DNA of 64,000 nt from Nocardia cyriacigeorgica (GTDB lineage: Bacteria; Actinomycetota; Actinomycetes; Mycobacteriales; Mycobacteriaceae), in contig NZ_JARWNX010000026.1 of NCBI RefSeq assembly GCF_029868385.1, positions 90,602-154,601 on the forward strand, read 5' to 3'. Shown in pieces: positions 9,063-17,424 of this stretch; positions within the stretch are counted from its first letter, which is position 1; each line of letters starts with the position of its first letter. The notes beneath the pieces are model-generated. The model made no database searches and was not told the DNA's origin. It worked only from the letters and a program-made list of their open reading frames with translations. The position numbers and the translations under genes are program-made.

Positions 9063-9110
9063 TTGACATGCGCCGTGAGTAGATGAGAATGTTTCCGCGT
9101 AATCTTCTCA
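9063..9110 (+). promoter_or_regulatory. Promoter and TetR-type operator of the second mpaB-like gene
   Basis: TTGACA (9063-9068), TGAGAA (9084-9089) and TTCTCA (9105-9110) have the same 15-nt spacings as the element at 7270-7317, while the spacer bases largely differ. Conservation of arms and geometry with drift between them is what a protein-binding site should show. The region is also the divergent control region of the TetR gene. Confidence 0.65.
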
Positions 9111-9128
9111 CCGGAAGTGAGGTCAACG

Positions 9129-9989
9129 ATGACCGCTGTCGTGCCCGCCACCCCCGGCGGCCCCGTCCCCGCACCCCCGGCCGATTTCGTCGTCGAGGAC
9201 TACATCGACGGTGTCTCCGCCTTCCTCGGCGGCACCGCCAACGTCATCATGCAGCTGGGTCTGCGGCCGGTCGCCTACGGGGTGCTGGAAAGCGATGTCG
9301 ACAGCGGCAAGGTGATGGTGCATCCGATCAAACGGCTGCGCACCACCCTGACCTATCTCGCCGTGGCGATGATGGGCAGCGAAGCCGAACGCGCCGCCTA
9401 CCGCGAGGCCGTCAACGGCTCACATCGCACCATCCGGTCCAAGCCTTCCAGCCCGGTGAAATACAACGCCTTCGATCCGAACCTGCAACTGTGGGTCGCG
9501 GCGTGCCTGTACTGGGGTTTCGCCGATATGCTCGACACACTGCGCGGCGGTATCGACGAAGCCGCCGCCGATGCCTTCTATCAGCACAGCGTCCGGCTCG
9601 GCGCGACCTTGCAGATGCGGCCGGAAATGTGGCCCGCCGACCGGGCGGCCTTCGATGAATACTGGGCAACGAACCTGGCCGCCACCCGGATCGACCCGGT
9701 GATCCGCGACTACTTCAACGATCTCATCGACCTGAAGATGATGCCGCGGGTCGTACAGCTGTCGGCCGCGCGGTTCCAGCGGTTCGTCGTCACCGGTGTG
9801 CTGCCGTGGCATCTGCGCCGGGAGATGGGGATGCGCTGGTCGGCGCGCGATCAGCGCCGGTTCGAGCGGCTGATGCGGCTCATCGGCGCGATCGTGACCC
9901 GCTTGCCCCAGCGGGCGCGGATGTTCCCGCTCAACTTCTACCTGTGGGATCTGCGCAGGCGGATGCGCAAGGGTCTACCGCTGGTGTGA
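9129..9989 (+). CDS. Oxygenase MpaB-family (DUF2236) protein, copy 2
   Basis: A 286-residue paralogue of the protein at 7338. It shares [41 protein letters not shown], the NGSHRTIRS histidine segment, [18 protein letters not shown] and a C-terminal HLRREMGMRWSARDQRRFERL block. Start ATG 9129 (MTAVVPATPGG) follows GGAAGTGAGG. No signal peptide is visible, so it is probably cytoplasmic. Two copies under one predicted operator suggest related substrates or a heteromeric partner role, which is inference. The family usually binds haem through conserved His. Confidence 0.88.
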   Translation: MTAVVPATPGGPVPAPPADFVVEDYIDGVSAFLGGTANVIMQLGLRPVAYGVLESDVDSGKVMVHPIKRLRTTLTYLAVAMMGSEAERAAYREAVNGSHRTIRSKPSSPVKYNAFDPNLQLWVAACLYWGFADMLDTLRGGIDEAAADAFYQHSVRLGATLQMRPEMWPADRAAFDEYWATNLAATRIDPVIRDYFNDLIDLKMMPRVVQLSAARFQRFVVTGVLPWHLRREMGMRWSARDQRRFERLMRLIGAIVTRLPQRARMFPLNFYLWDLRRRMRKGLPLV

Positions 9990-9998
9990 CCGGCCCGG

Positions 9999-10949
9999 TC
10001 ACCGCCCCGCGAGCGCTCGCAGGAAGAACCCGAGGTTCGCCGGGCGCTCGGCCAACCTACGTATGAGGTAGCCGTACCACTGGTTGCCGTAGGGCACATA
10101 CACCCGCATGGTGTTCCCGGCGACGGCGATGCGGTCCTGTTCGTCGTCCCGAATGCCGTAGAGCATCTGATATTCCACATCGCCCGCACCACGTCCGGTA
10201 TCGGCGAGCAACCAGTCGGCGGCGGCGATCATCTCCGGATCGTGCGAGGCCACCATCGGATAACCCTCACCGCGCATCAGGATCTCCAGACAGCGCCGAT
10301 AGGCGGCATCGACCTCATCGCGGTGCTGATAGGCCACCTCCTCCGGTTCCCGATAGGCGCCCTTGCACAACCGGATCCGGGAACCCGGGCCGGAGAAATC
10401 CCGGCAGTCGGCCTCGGTACGGCGCAGATAGGACTGCAATACCGTGCCGAGCCAAGGGAATTCGTCGCGGAGTTCGGCGACCGTGGCGAGAGTGGCGTCG
10501 GTGGTGGTGTGGTCCTCGGCGTCGACGGTCACCCAGATCCCGGCCTGTACCGCCTTGGTGCACAGGGTTCGTAGATTCTCGGTGGCGATGGCGGGACCGT
10601 CCCCCGGCAGCGACTGGCCGAGCGCCGACAGCTTCACCGACACCTCCAGCGGCGCGGCACCGGCGGCGCCGAGTGAAACATCCAGCGCCGACAGATCATT
10701 GAGCAGCGACAGGTATTCCGCCACCGCCGCATCGGCCTGCGCGCGGTCGGTGGTGTATTCGCCGAGGTAGTCGACGCTGATGGCCCGCCCGCTCGCCAGG
10801 AGCGTCCGTGCCACCAGGATCAGATCGGCTCTCGTCTCCCCCGCCACGAATCGCCGCACGATATCGACGGTCACCGGGGTTCCGGTCACCAGCCGTTTCA
10901 TCCGCGGTGACCCGGCCGCGGCGAGGATGGCGGGCCGCAGCGGGTTCAC
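9999..10949 (-). CDS. Proline dehydrogenase (monofunctional, PutB/PruB type)
   Basis: A 316-residue FAD enzyme that oxidises proline to pyrroline-5-carboxylate. Signature regions are SVKLSALGQSLPGDG (beta strand with the catalytic Lys), VTVDAEDHTTTD, LQSYLRRTEADC, RIRLCKGAYREPEEVAYQ, and the C-terminal VYVPYGNQWYGYLIRRLAERPAN with the substrate-binding RRxxER motif. Its GTG start overlaps the pruA stop by 4 bp, so the pair is one operon that completes proline to glutamate. The gene order equals Rv1187-Rv1188 (from memory). Confidence 0.93.
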   Translation of the reverse strand: MNPLRPAILAAAGSPRMKRLVTGTPVTVDIVRRFVAGETRADLILVARTLLASGRAISVDYLGEYTTDRAQADAAVAEYLSLLNDLSALDVSLGAAGAAPLEVSVKLSALGQSLPGDGPAIATENLRTLCTKAVQAGIWVTVDAEDHTTTDATLATVAELRDEFPWLGTVLQSYLRRTEADCRDFSGPGSRIRLCKGAYREPEEVAYQHRDEVDAAYRRCLEILMRGEGYPMVASHDPEMIAAADWLLADTGRGAGDVEYQMLYGIRDDEQDRIAVAGNTMRVYVPYGNQWYGYLIRRLAERPANLGFFLRALAGR

Positions 10950-12586
10950 GCCTGCGACCCCATATGCGGGTACCGGTGATCGACCGGCGGTACGAAGGTC
11001 TCCTTCAACGCGCGCGGGGCGACCCAGCGCAGCAGGTTCAACGGCGAACCGGCCTTGTCGTCGGTGCCGGAGGCCCGCGCACCACCGAAGGGCTGCTGAC
11101 CGACGACCGCGCCGGTGGGTTTGTCATTGACGTAGAAGTTGCCCGCCGCGAACCGCAGCGCCGCCGATGCCTGTTCGATCGCATGCCGATCCGTGGCGAA
11201 CACCGCACCGGTCAACGCGTACGGCGCCGCCGACTCCACCTCCGACAACACCGAGGCGTAGGCGCCGGGTTCGGCGTCGTCGTAGATGTGCACCGACAGG
11301 ATCGGGCCGAAATATTCGGTGGTGAATGCCTCATCGCGTGGATCGTCGGACAGCAGCACCGTCGGCCGGACGAACCAGCCTTCGCTGTCGTCATAGGAGC
11401 CGCCGACCGGAATGGTCAACCCTGTCGAGCGCGCGCGTTCGATGGCGGCCACGTTCTTGTCGTAGGCGCGCCGGTCGATTACCGCGCCACCGAAATTGGA
11501 CAGATCAGCGATATCGCCGTATTCGAGTTTGCCGACCACGTCCAGGAAATCGTCACCCATCTCGCGCCACAGCGAACGCGGCAGATACGCACGGGACGCG
11601 GCCGAGCACTTCTGCCCCTGGTACTCGTAGGCGCCACGCACCAGCGCGGTGATCAGGGCGGCCGGTTCGGCCGAGGCGTGCGCGACGATGAAATCCTTAC
11701 CGCCGGTCTCCCCGACCAGGCGCGGATAGCCATGGTAGGCACCGATATTCGTCGCGACCTGCCGCCACAGATAGTGGAAGGTCTTGGTGGAACCGGTGAA
11801 ATGGATGCCCGCCAGCCGCGGATCGGCCAGCGCCACCTCCGACAGTTCCACACCGTCACCGGTGACCATATTGATGACACCGGGCGGCAGCCCCGCCGCC
11901 TCCAGCACCCGCATCGTGTAATACGCGGCCAGCGTCTGCGTCGGCGACGGCTTCCAGACCACCGTATTGCCCATCAGCGCGGGCGCGGTCGGCAGATTGC
12001 CCGCGATGGCGGTGAAGTTGAACGGCGTGATCGCGTAGACGAAGCCCTCGAGCGGCCGATAGTCCATCCGATTCCACACACCCGCGCTCGAACGCGGCTG
12101 CTGCTGGAGGATCTCGCGGGCGAAGGCGACATTGAACCGCCAGAAGTCGATCAGCTCGCAGGGGGCGTCGATCTCGGCCTGCTGCACCGATTTCGACTGG
12201 CCGAGCATGGTCGCCGCGGCGACCTTTTCCCGCCACGGGCCCGACAGCAGATCGGCCGCACGCAGCAGGACCGCCGCGCGTTCATCGAAGGGCAGGGCGC
12301 GCCAGCCGGGTGCGGCGGCTATCGCGGCCTCGATGGCGTCGCTCGCCTCGGCGTGCGTGATATCGGTGTAGGTACCCAATACCTGCCGGTGCCGATGCGG
12401 TGCGACGATATCGTGCCGGGCGCCGATCCCCGGCCGGTGTTTACCACCGATCACCAGCGGTATCTCGACGGTCTCGGCGGAGATCGCGGCCAGCGCGCTC
12501 GCCAACCGCTCCCGCTCGGGACTGCCCGGCGCGTAGGTGTGCACCGGTTCGTTCTCAGGGGCAGGGACCACCGTGACAGCGTCCAT
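10946..12586 (-). CDS. pruA: L-glutamate gamma-semialdehyde (1-pyrroline-5-carboxylate) dehydrogenase
   Basis: A 546-residue aldehyde dehydrogenase that oxidises glutamate semialdehyde to glutamate with NAD. Visible features are FNFTAIAGNLPTAPALMGNTV (cofactor region), FTGSTKTFHYLW, the general base context ETGGKDF, and the catalytic Cys in YQGQKCSAASRAYL. ATG 12586 (MDAVTVVPAPENEP) is preferred to an upstream in-frame ATG at 12634 because family members begin close to this point. It is first in the operon with proline dehydrogenase. A PutR-like activator gene is not seen next to it. Confidence 0.94.
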   Translation of the reverse strand: MDAVTVVPAPENEPVHTYAPGSPERERLASALAAISAETVEIPLVIGGKHRPGIGARHDIVAPHRHRQVLGTYTDITHAEASDAIEAAIAAAPGWRALPFDERAAVLLRAADLLSGPWREKVAAATMLGQSKSVQQAEIDAPCELIDFWRFNVAFAREILQQQPRSSAGVWNRMDYRPLEGFVYAITPFNFTAIAGNLPTAPALMGNTVVWKPSPTQTLAAYYTMRVLEAAGLPPGVINMVTGDGVELSEVALADPRLAGIHFTGSTKTFHYLWRQVATNIGAYHGYPRLVGETGGKDFIVAHASAEPAALITALVRGAYEYQGQKCSAASRAYLPRSLWREMGDDFLDVVGKLEYGDIADLSNFGGAVIDRRAYDKNVAAIERARSTGLTIPVGGSYDDSEGWFVRPTVLLSDDPRDEAFTTEYFGPILSVHIYDDAEPGAYASVLSEVESAAPYALTGAVFATDRHAIEQASAALRFAAGNFYVNDKPTGAVVGQQPFGGARASGTDDKAGSPLNLLRWVAPRALKETFVPPVDHRYPHMGSQA

Positions 12587-12666
12587 AACCAAGGCTAACT
12601 CCGGTGCGCGGCGCAGCACAGAAACCACGCCCACCTGCGTTTCCGGCGGCCGATCGCGGTATCGAG

Positions 12667-13812
12667 TCAGGAACTGGCGGCGCCGAGCCTGGCCGCCGCT
12701 TCGGCGATCCGCTCATCGGTGGCCGTCAACGCGATGCGCACATGCTTCGCACCGGCCGGACCGTAGAAATCGCCGGGAGCGGCGAGGATGCCGCGCTCGG
12801 CGAGCCAGTCGAGGGTGGTGCGGCAGGGTTCGCCGCGCGTGGACCACAGGTACAGGCCCGCCTCGGAATGGTCGATGCGGAAACCCGCGGACAACAGTGC
12901 GGCGCGCAGGGTGTCGCGGCGGGCGCGATAACGCTCACGCTGCTGGTTCTCGTGCGCGTCGTCGCCGAGCGCCGCGGTCATCGCCGCCTGGATCGGGAAC
13001 GGCACCATCATGCCGGAGTGTTTACGCACTTCCAGCAGTTCGGCGACCAGGTGCGGATCACCGGTGACGAACCCGGCGCGGTAGCTGGCCAGGTTCGACG
13101 TCTTCGACAGCGAATGCACCGCGAGCAGACCGGTGTGGTCGCCATCGCAGACCTCCGGATCGAGCACCGAGACGGCCCGGCCTTCCCAGCTCAAACCCAG
13201 ATAGCACTCGTCGGAGGCGATGATGGCGCCGCGTTCGCGGGCGAAGGCCACGACCTTGCGCAGATGGTCGACGCCGAGCACCTTGCCGGTCGGGTTGGAC
13301 GGCGAGTTCAGGTAGATCAGCGCGGGTGACCGCGGACCCAGCTGTGTCAGGCCGTCGGCGCGCGCGATCTCGGTGCCCGCGAGCAGCGCGCCCACCTCGT
13401 AGGTGGGGTACGCGACCTCGGGGATCACCACCAGATCGGCCACGCTCAGGCCGAGCAACCGTGGCAGCCCGGCGATCAGCTCCTTGGTGCCGATGACCGG
13501 CAGCACCGCCGCCTGGTCGATCCCGGTGATCCCGTACCGGCGACGCAGGGCGTCGACGGCGGCTTCACGCAGCGCGGTGGTGCCGTGGGTGGTCGGATAT
13601 CCGGGGACCTCCGCGACCGAGTTCAGCGCGGCGCGGATCAGCGGATCGACCGGGTCGACCGGCGTACCGACCGACAGATCGACGATCCCACCGGGATGGG
13701 CGGCGGCTTTCGCCTTCGCGCCCGCGATGGTGTCCCAGGGGAAATCCGGTAGCAGCGAGCTGACCCGCACGCGTGCCGCCGCACTATCGGTACTCGACAA
13801 TCCAGCGCTCAT
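12667..13812 (-). CDS. dapC: N-succinyldiaminopimelate aminotransferase
   Basis: A 381-residue PLP-dependent class I/II aminotransferase that makes N-succinyl-LL-DAP from the keto precursor and glutamate. The PLP-lysine motif is SLSKTSNLASYRAGF, the aromatic/Asn region is YLNSPSNPTGKVL, and the C-terminal Arg (AKHVRIALT) binds the carboxylate. The start overlaps the fdxC stop by 4 bp in an ATGA arrangement. The fdxC-dapC linkage is conserved in mycobacteria and relatives (established genomic context). Together with dapD and dapE it places three steps of one pathway in the window, at separate loci. Confidence 0.92.
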   Translation of the reverse strand: MSAGLSSTDSAAARVRVSSLLPDFPWDTIAGAKAKAAAHPGGIVDLSVGTPVDPVDPLIRAALNSVAEVPGYPTTHGTTALREAAVDALRRRYGITGIDQAAVLPVIGTKELIAGLPRLLGLSVADLVVIPEVAYPTYEVGALLAGTEIARADGLTQLGPRSPALIYLNSPSNPTGKVLGVDHLRKVVAFARERGAIIASDECYLGLSWEGRAVSVLDPEVCDGDHTGLLAVHSLSKTSNLASYRAGFVTGDPHLVAELLEVRKHSGMMVPFPIQAAMTAALGDDAHENQQRERYRARRDTLRAALLSAGFRIDHSEAGLYLWSTRGEPCRTTLDWLAERGILAAPGDFYGPAGAKHVRIALTATDERIAEAAARLGAASS

Positions 13813-14132
13813 TCGGACGCCATGGGCGGCAGTTCCTTGATGAACGGCGGATCGAAATCGACCTTGCCCACCTTCGTCGCGCCGCCGGGCGAACCCAGCT
13901 CATCGAAGAAGTCGACATTGGCGTTGATGTAGCCGCTCCACTGGTCCGGGGTGTCGTCCTCGTAGAAGATCGCCTCGACGGGACACACCGGCTCACACGC
14001 ACCACAGTCCACGCACTCGTCCGGTTGGATGTACAGCATGCGACCACCCTCGTAGATGCAATCCACGGGGCATTCCTCGATGCACGCCTTGTCCTTCACG
14101 TCAACGCACGGTTCAGCGATGATGTACGGCAC
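13809..14132 (-). CDS. fdxC: Seven-iron ferredoxin (3Fe-4S/4Fe-4S)
   Basis: A 107-residue electron carrier. Cys9, Cys17, Cys21 and Cys25 (the last followed by Ile rather than Pro) and Cys40, Cys43, Cys46, Cys50-Pro form the two cluster motifs. The pattern, with the extended spacing C9-x7-C17, is that of 7Fe ferredoxins. The acidic C-terminal tail is typical of actinobacterial FdxA/FdxC. It is first in the fdxC-dapC operon, yet no redox step of DapC needs it, so the link is probably shared transcription. The symbol follows M. tuberculosis Rv1177. Confidence 0.93.
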   Translation of the reverse strand: MPYIIAEPCVDVKDKACIEECPVDCIYEGGRMLYIQPDECVDCGACEPVCPVEAIFYEDDTPDQWSGYINANVDFFDELGSPGGATKVGKVDFDPPFIKELPPMASE

Positions 14133-14241
14133 TGCCGTTCTCCTAGTCTGTCCTCACCTCGGGGGTACTGCGCCCGGCACAAGTATCCCTGGCGCCTCAC
14201 ACGTTACCCTCGGTCAGCCTGCCCTAACTTGGGACGTGGCC

Positions 14242-16827
14242 TCAGTGGATGGATAGTTCGAGTCCCGCGGCGGGCCCGCGACCCGCGGGAACGCCGTAGG
14301 TGGTGGTGCGTTCGCGCACCGGACGACCGATGCCCGCGGCGATTTCGGTGAGTTCGGCCACGGTCTTGGCCGACCCGTGCTGGGAGCCAGCCATCCGGGA
14401 GATGGTCTCCTCCATCAGCGTGCCGCCCAGATCGTTGGCGCCGCTGTCCAGCATCACCCTGGTGCCGGTGGTGCCCAATTTCACCCAGCTGGTCTGGATG
14501 TTGTCGATGCGCCCGTGCAGCATGATGCGGGCCAGCGCATGCACGGCCCGGTTGTCGCGGTTGGTCGGTCCGGGACGCGCCGCGCCCGCCAGGTACAGCG
14601 GTGCGCTCTGATGCACGAACGGCAGCGGGACGAATTCGGTGAAACCACCGGTGCGGTCCTGGATATCGCGCAGCACCCGCAGGTGCCCGACCCAATGTTT
14701 CGGATTGTCCACGTGGCCGTACATCATGGTCGAGCTGGACCGGAGGCCAACCTCATGGGCGGTGGTGATGACCTCGATCCAGGCCGAGGCGGGCAGTTTG
14801 CCCTTGGTGAGCACCCAGCGCACCTCGTCGTCCAGGATTTCCGCGGCCGTGCCGGGAATGGTGTCGAGCCCGGCCTCCTTCAATGCCACCAGCCAGTCAC
14901 GCACGCTCTGCCCGCCGCGCGAGGCGCCGTTGACGATCTCCATCGGGCTGAACGCGTGCACATGCATCGACGGCACCCGCGCCTTCACCGCCCGCACCAG
15001 ATCCGCGTACCCGGTGACCGGCAGATCGGGGTCGATACCGCCCTGCATGCACACCTCGGTGGCGCCGTCGACGTGCGCCTCCCAGGCCCGGTCGGCGACC
15101 TCGCCTGTGCTCAGGGTGAACGCGTCGGCATCCCCCTTGCGCTGGGCGAATGCACAGAACCGGCAGCCGGTGTAGCAGATATTGGTGAAGTTGATGTTCC
15201 GGTTGACCACATAGGTCACCTCGTCCCCGGAGACCTCGCGGCGCAGGCCGTCGGCGAGCGCCGCGACCGCGTCGAGGTCGGCGCCGTCGGCGGTGGCCAG
15301 CGCCAGATACTGCGCATCCGACAGCCCGGCCGGATCGCGTTCGGCGGCGCGCAGGGCGTCGAGCACGTCGGCGTCGAGCCGTTCGGGGACCGCGGCCAGA
15401 TCGCGCGCCTGTTCGCGCACGGTGTCCCAATCGCCGAAGGCGCTGTTGAGGTCGCTGCGGGTGTCGGTGTTGCGGCCATCGGAGTCGATGGCGGTATTGA
15501 GGTCGACGCGGCCCGCCGATTCCCAGCTTTCGTCGGGCTCCTGCCACGGCAGGCCGACCGGAACCGTATCGGGCCTGGCCAGACCGGTGTCCGGATCGGT
15601 CAGCGCGGCCACATGCGCACCGATGCGCGGATCGACCCACGGATTGCCCGCGAGCACATACTTCGGATGCGCCGAGGTGCGTTCGACCAGTTCGAATCCG
15701 GCGGCCGCGGTGAGTTCGGCCAGGGTGTCGAGATTGGGCCAGGGCCGTTCGGGGTTGACGTGATCGGGCGTCACCGGCGAGACCCCGCCCCAGTCATCGA
15801 TGCCCGCGTCCAGCAGGGCCGTGCATTCGGCCTGCGAGACCAGGTTGGGCGGAGCCTGCACCGGGACGTCGGGACCGAGCAGCAGCCTGGTCACCGCGAT
15901 GGTGGCCAGGAATTCGTCGATGTTCGCATCGGGGGTGTCGCGCATGGCGGTATCGCCCTTGGCACGGAAGTTCTGCACGATCACTTCCTGGATGTGCCCG
16001 AACGCCTTGTGCTGCTTACGGATCGCCATGATCGATTCGGCACGCTCGGCCATGGTCTCACCGATGCCGACCAGGATGCCGGTGGTGTAGGGGACCGAGA
16101 GCCGCCCCGCGTCGGTGATGGCGCGCAGCCGGACCGCCGGATCCTTGTCCGGGCTGCCGTAATGGCAGTTGCCCTTCTCGGTGAACAGCCTGGTGGCGGT
16201 GGTCTCCAGCATCATGCCCATGGATTGGGCCACCGGCTTGAGGCGGGAGATCTCCTCCCAGCTCATCACGCCCGGGTTCAGATGCGGCAGCAGCCCGGTC
16301 TCCTCGAGCACCAGGATCGATACCGCGCGCAGATAGTCGAGGGTCGAATCGTAGCCGCGTTCGTCGAGCCACTGCGCGGCCTCCGGCCAGCGGTCCTCGG
16401 GCCGGTCACCGAGGGTGAACAGCGCCTCTTTACAGCCGAGGGCGGCGCCGCGGCGGGCGATGTCGAGCACCTCGTCCGGCTCCAGGAACATGCCGCGGCC
16501 TTCGGCGCGCAGTTTGCCCGGCACCGTGACGAAGGTGCAGTAATGGCATTTGTCCCGGCACAGGTGGGTGAGTGGGATGAAGACATTGCGCGAATAGCTG
16601 ATCGTCTTCGGGCGACCCGCCGATTCCAGACCCGCATCGCGCACCCTGGCGGCGCTGCGACACAGATCGGCCAGGTCGTCGCCGGTGGCGTGCAGCAGCA
16701 CCGCGGCCTCGTCGACGTTCAGGGTCACTCCGTCACGCGCCCGCCGCAGCGCCCGGCGCATGGCCGATGGGCTCGGCGGGGGTGCGGGAACGGTCGGCTC
16801 GGATAGGTCGATCACGCCCTCGATCAT
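14242..16827 (-). CDS. fbiC: FO synthase (7,8-didemethyl-8-hydroxy-5-deazariboflavin synthase), CofG-CofH fusion
   Basis: An 861-residue bifunctional radical-SAM enzyme that makes FO, the chromophore of cofactor F420, from tyrosine and a ribityl-uracil. The CofG half has the cluster motif CRDKCHYC (Cys90, 94, 97). The CofH half has CYTGCRFC (Cys551, 555, 558), followed by the typical FAQRKGD. The linker around residues 430-500 is hydrophilic. ATG 16827 ([10 protein letters not shown]) is chosen; ATG 16836 is also possible. It is monocistronic and divergent from the PH-domain gene pair. The FbiC fusion is characteristic of actinobacteria. Confidence 0.97.
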   Translation of the reverse strand: MIEGVIDLSEPTVPAPPPSPSAMRRALRRARDGVTLNVDEAAVLLHATGDDLADLCRSAARVRDAGLESAGRPKTISYSRNVFIPLTHLCRDKCHYCTFVTVPGKLRAEGRGMFLEPDEVLDIARRGAALGCKEALFTLGDRPEDRWPEAAQWLDERGYDSTLDYLRAVSILVLEETGLLPHLNPGVMSWEEISRLKPVAQSMGMMLETTATRLFTEKGNCHYGSPDKDPAVRLRAITDAGRLSVPYTTGILVGIGETMAERAESIMAIRKQHKAFGHIQEVIVQNFRAKGDTAMRDTPDANIDEFLATIAVTRLLLGPDVPVQAPPNLVSQAECTALLDAGIDDWGGVSPVTPDHVNPERPWPNLDTLAELTAAAGFELVERTSAHPKYVLAGNPWVDPRIGAHVAALTDPDTGLARPDTVPVGLPWQEPDESWESAGRVDLNTAIDSDGRNTDTRSDLNSAFGDWDTVREQARDLAAVPERLDADVLDALRAAERDPAGLSDAQYLALATADGADLDAVAALADGLRREVSGDEVTYVVNRNINFTNICYTGCRFCAFAQRKGDADAFTLSTGEVADRAWEAHVDGATEVCMQGGIDPDLPVTGYADLVRAVKARVPSMHVHAFSPMEIVNGASRGGQSVRDWLVALKEAGLDTIPGTAAEILDDEVRWVLTKGKLPASAWIEVITTAHEVGLRSSSTMMYGHVDNPKHWVGHLRVLRDIQDRTGGFTEFVPLPFVHQSAPLYLAGAARPGPTNRDNRAVHALARIMLHGRIDNIQTSWVKLGTTGTRVMLDSGANDLGGTLMEETISRMAGSQHGSAKTVAELTEIAAGIGRPVRERTTTYGVPAGRGPAAGLELSIH

Positions 16828-16926
16828 GCGCCACACATCCGGAACTGTCTCCCTCCAGGGTTGTGAGCGTTGACAACTCCCCCGGCGCGCGGGCTATTCC
16901 ACGCGCGGCATGCCACGATGGCAAAC

Positions 16927-17424
16927 ATGACGCAGCCGCGCACGATCATGGCCGAGCCGGCCTGGCGTCCCAGTCCGAAAGCGAAACTGCTGTGGACGCT
17001 GCAATCGGTGCTCGCCTGGCTGATCCCGCTGGTGGGGCTGCTGATCTGGGCGGCCTTCGATGCCGGTAACCGCTCGCTACAGGGCACGGTGACGGTGATC
17101 GTCCTGATCGTCGCGGTCATCAGCATCGCGGTGGTGCCGTGGTGGCGATACCGCGTGCATCGCTGGGAGGTGACCGATCAGGCGGTGTACACCAGGGTGG
17201 GCTGGCTGACCCAGGAGAGCCGGGTGGCGCCGATCTCGCGCATCCAGACCGTCGACACCGAACGCGGGCCGCTGGAGCGGGCGCTCGGGCTGGCGACGGT
17301 CACCGTCACCACGGCGTCATCGGCGGGTGCGGTGGCGATCAGCGGGCTGGAACTGCCGGTGGCCGAGCAGACGGTGACCCGCCTGACCGAGATCGCGGCC
17401 AGACATCGCGGGGACGCGACATGA
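16927..17424 (+). CDS. Bacterial PH-domain (YdbS-like) membrane protein
   Basis: A membrane protein of about 165 residues with two N-terminal helices (LLWTLQSVLAWLIPLVGLLIWAAF and VTVIVLIVAVISIAVVPWWRY) followed by a bPH2 domain. The block WEVTDQAVYTRVGWLTQESRVAPISRIQTVD is the family hallmark. It is paired with the larger PH-domain gene through an ATGA overlap, as in the ydbS-ydbT pair of Bacillus. Several start codons exist (16870, 16918, 16927) and none has a clear ribosome site. The role is unknown; YdbS/YdbT have been linked to bacteriocin resistance. Confidence 0.82.
   Translation: MTQPRTIMAEPAWRPSPKAKLLWTLQSVLAWLIPLVGLLIWAAFDAGNRSLQGTVTVIVLIVAVISIAVVPWWRYRVHRWEVTDQAVYTRVGWLTQESRVAPISRIQTVDTERGPLERALGLATVTVTTASSAGAVAISGLELPVAEQTVTRLTEIAARHRGDAT

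Noticed and set aside
8996..9151. N-terminal extension of the TetR gene
   Set aside because: It would cross the operator and the divergent gene's control region; ATG 8995 has a good ribosome site and normal HTH placement.
14377..16806. Long plus-strand open frame of 809 codons over fbiC
   Set aside because: It is antisense to a conserved fused radical-SAM gene, with Arg/His/Gly-rich composition typical of shadow frames in high-GC DNA.
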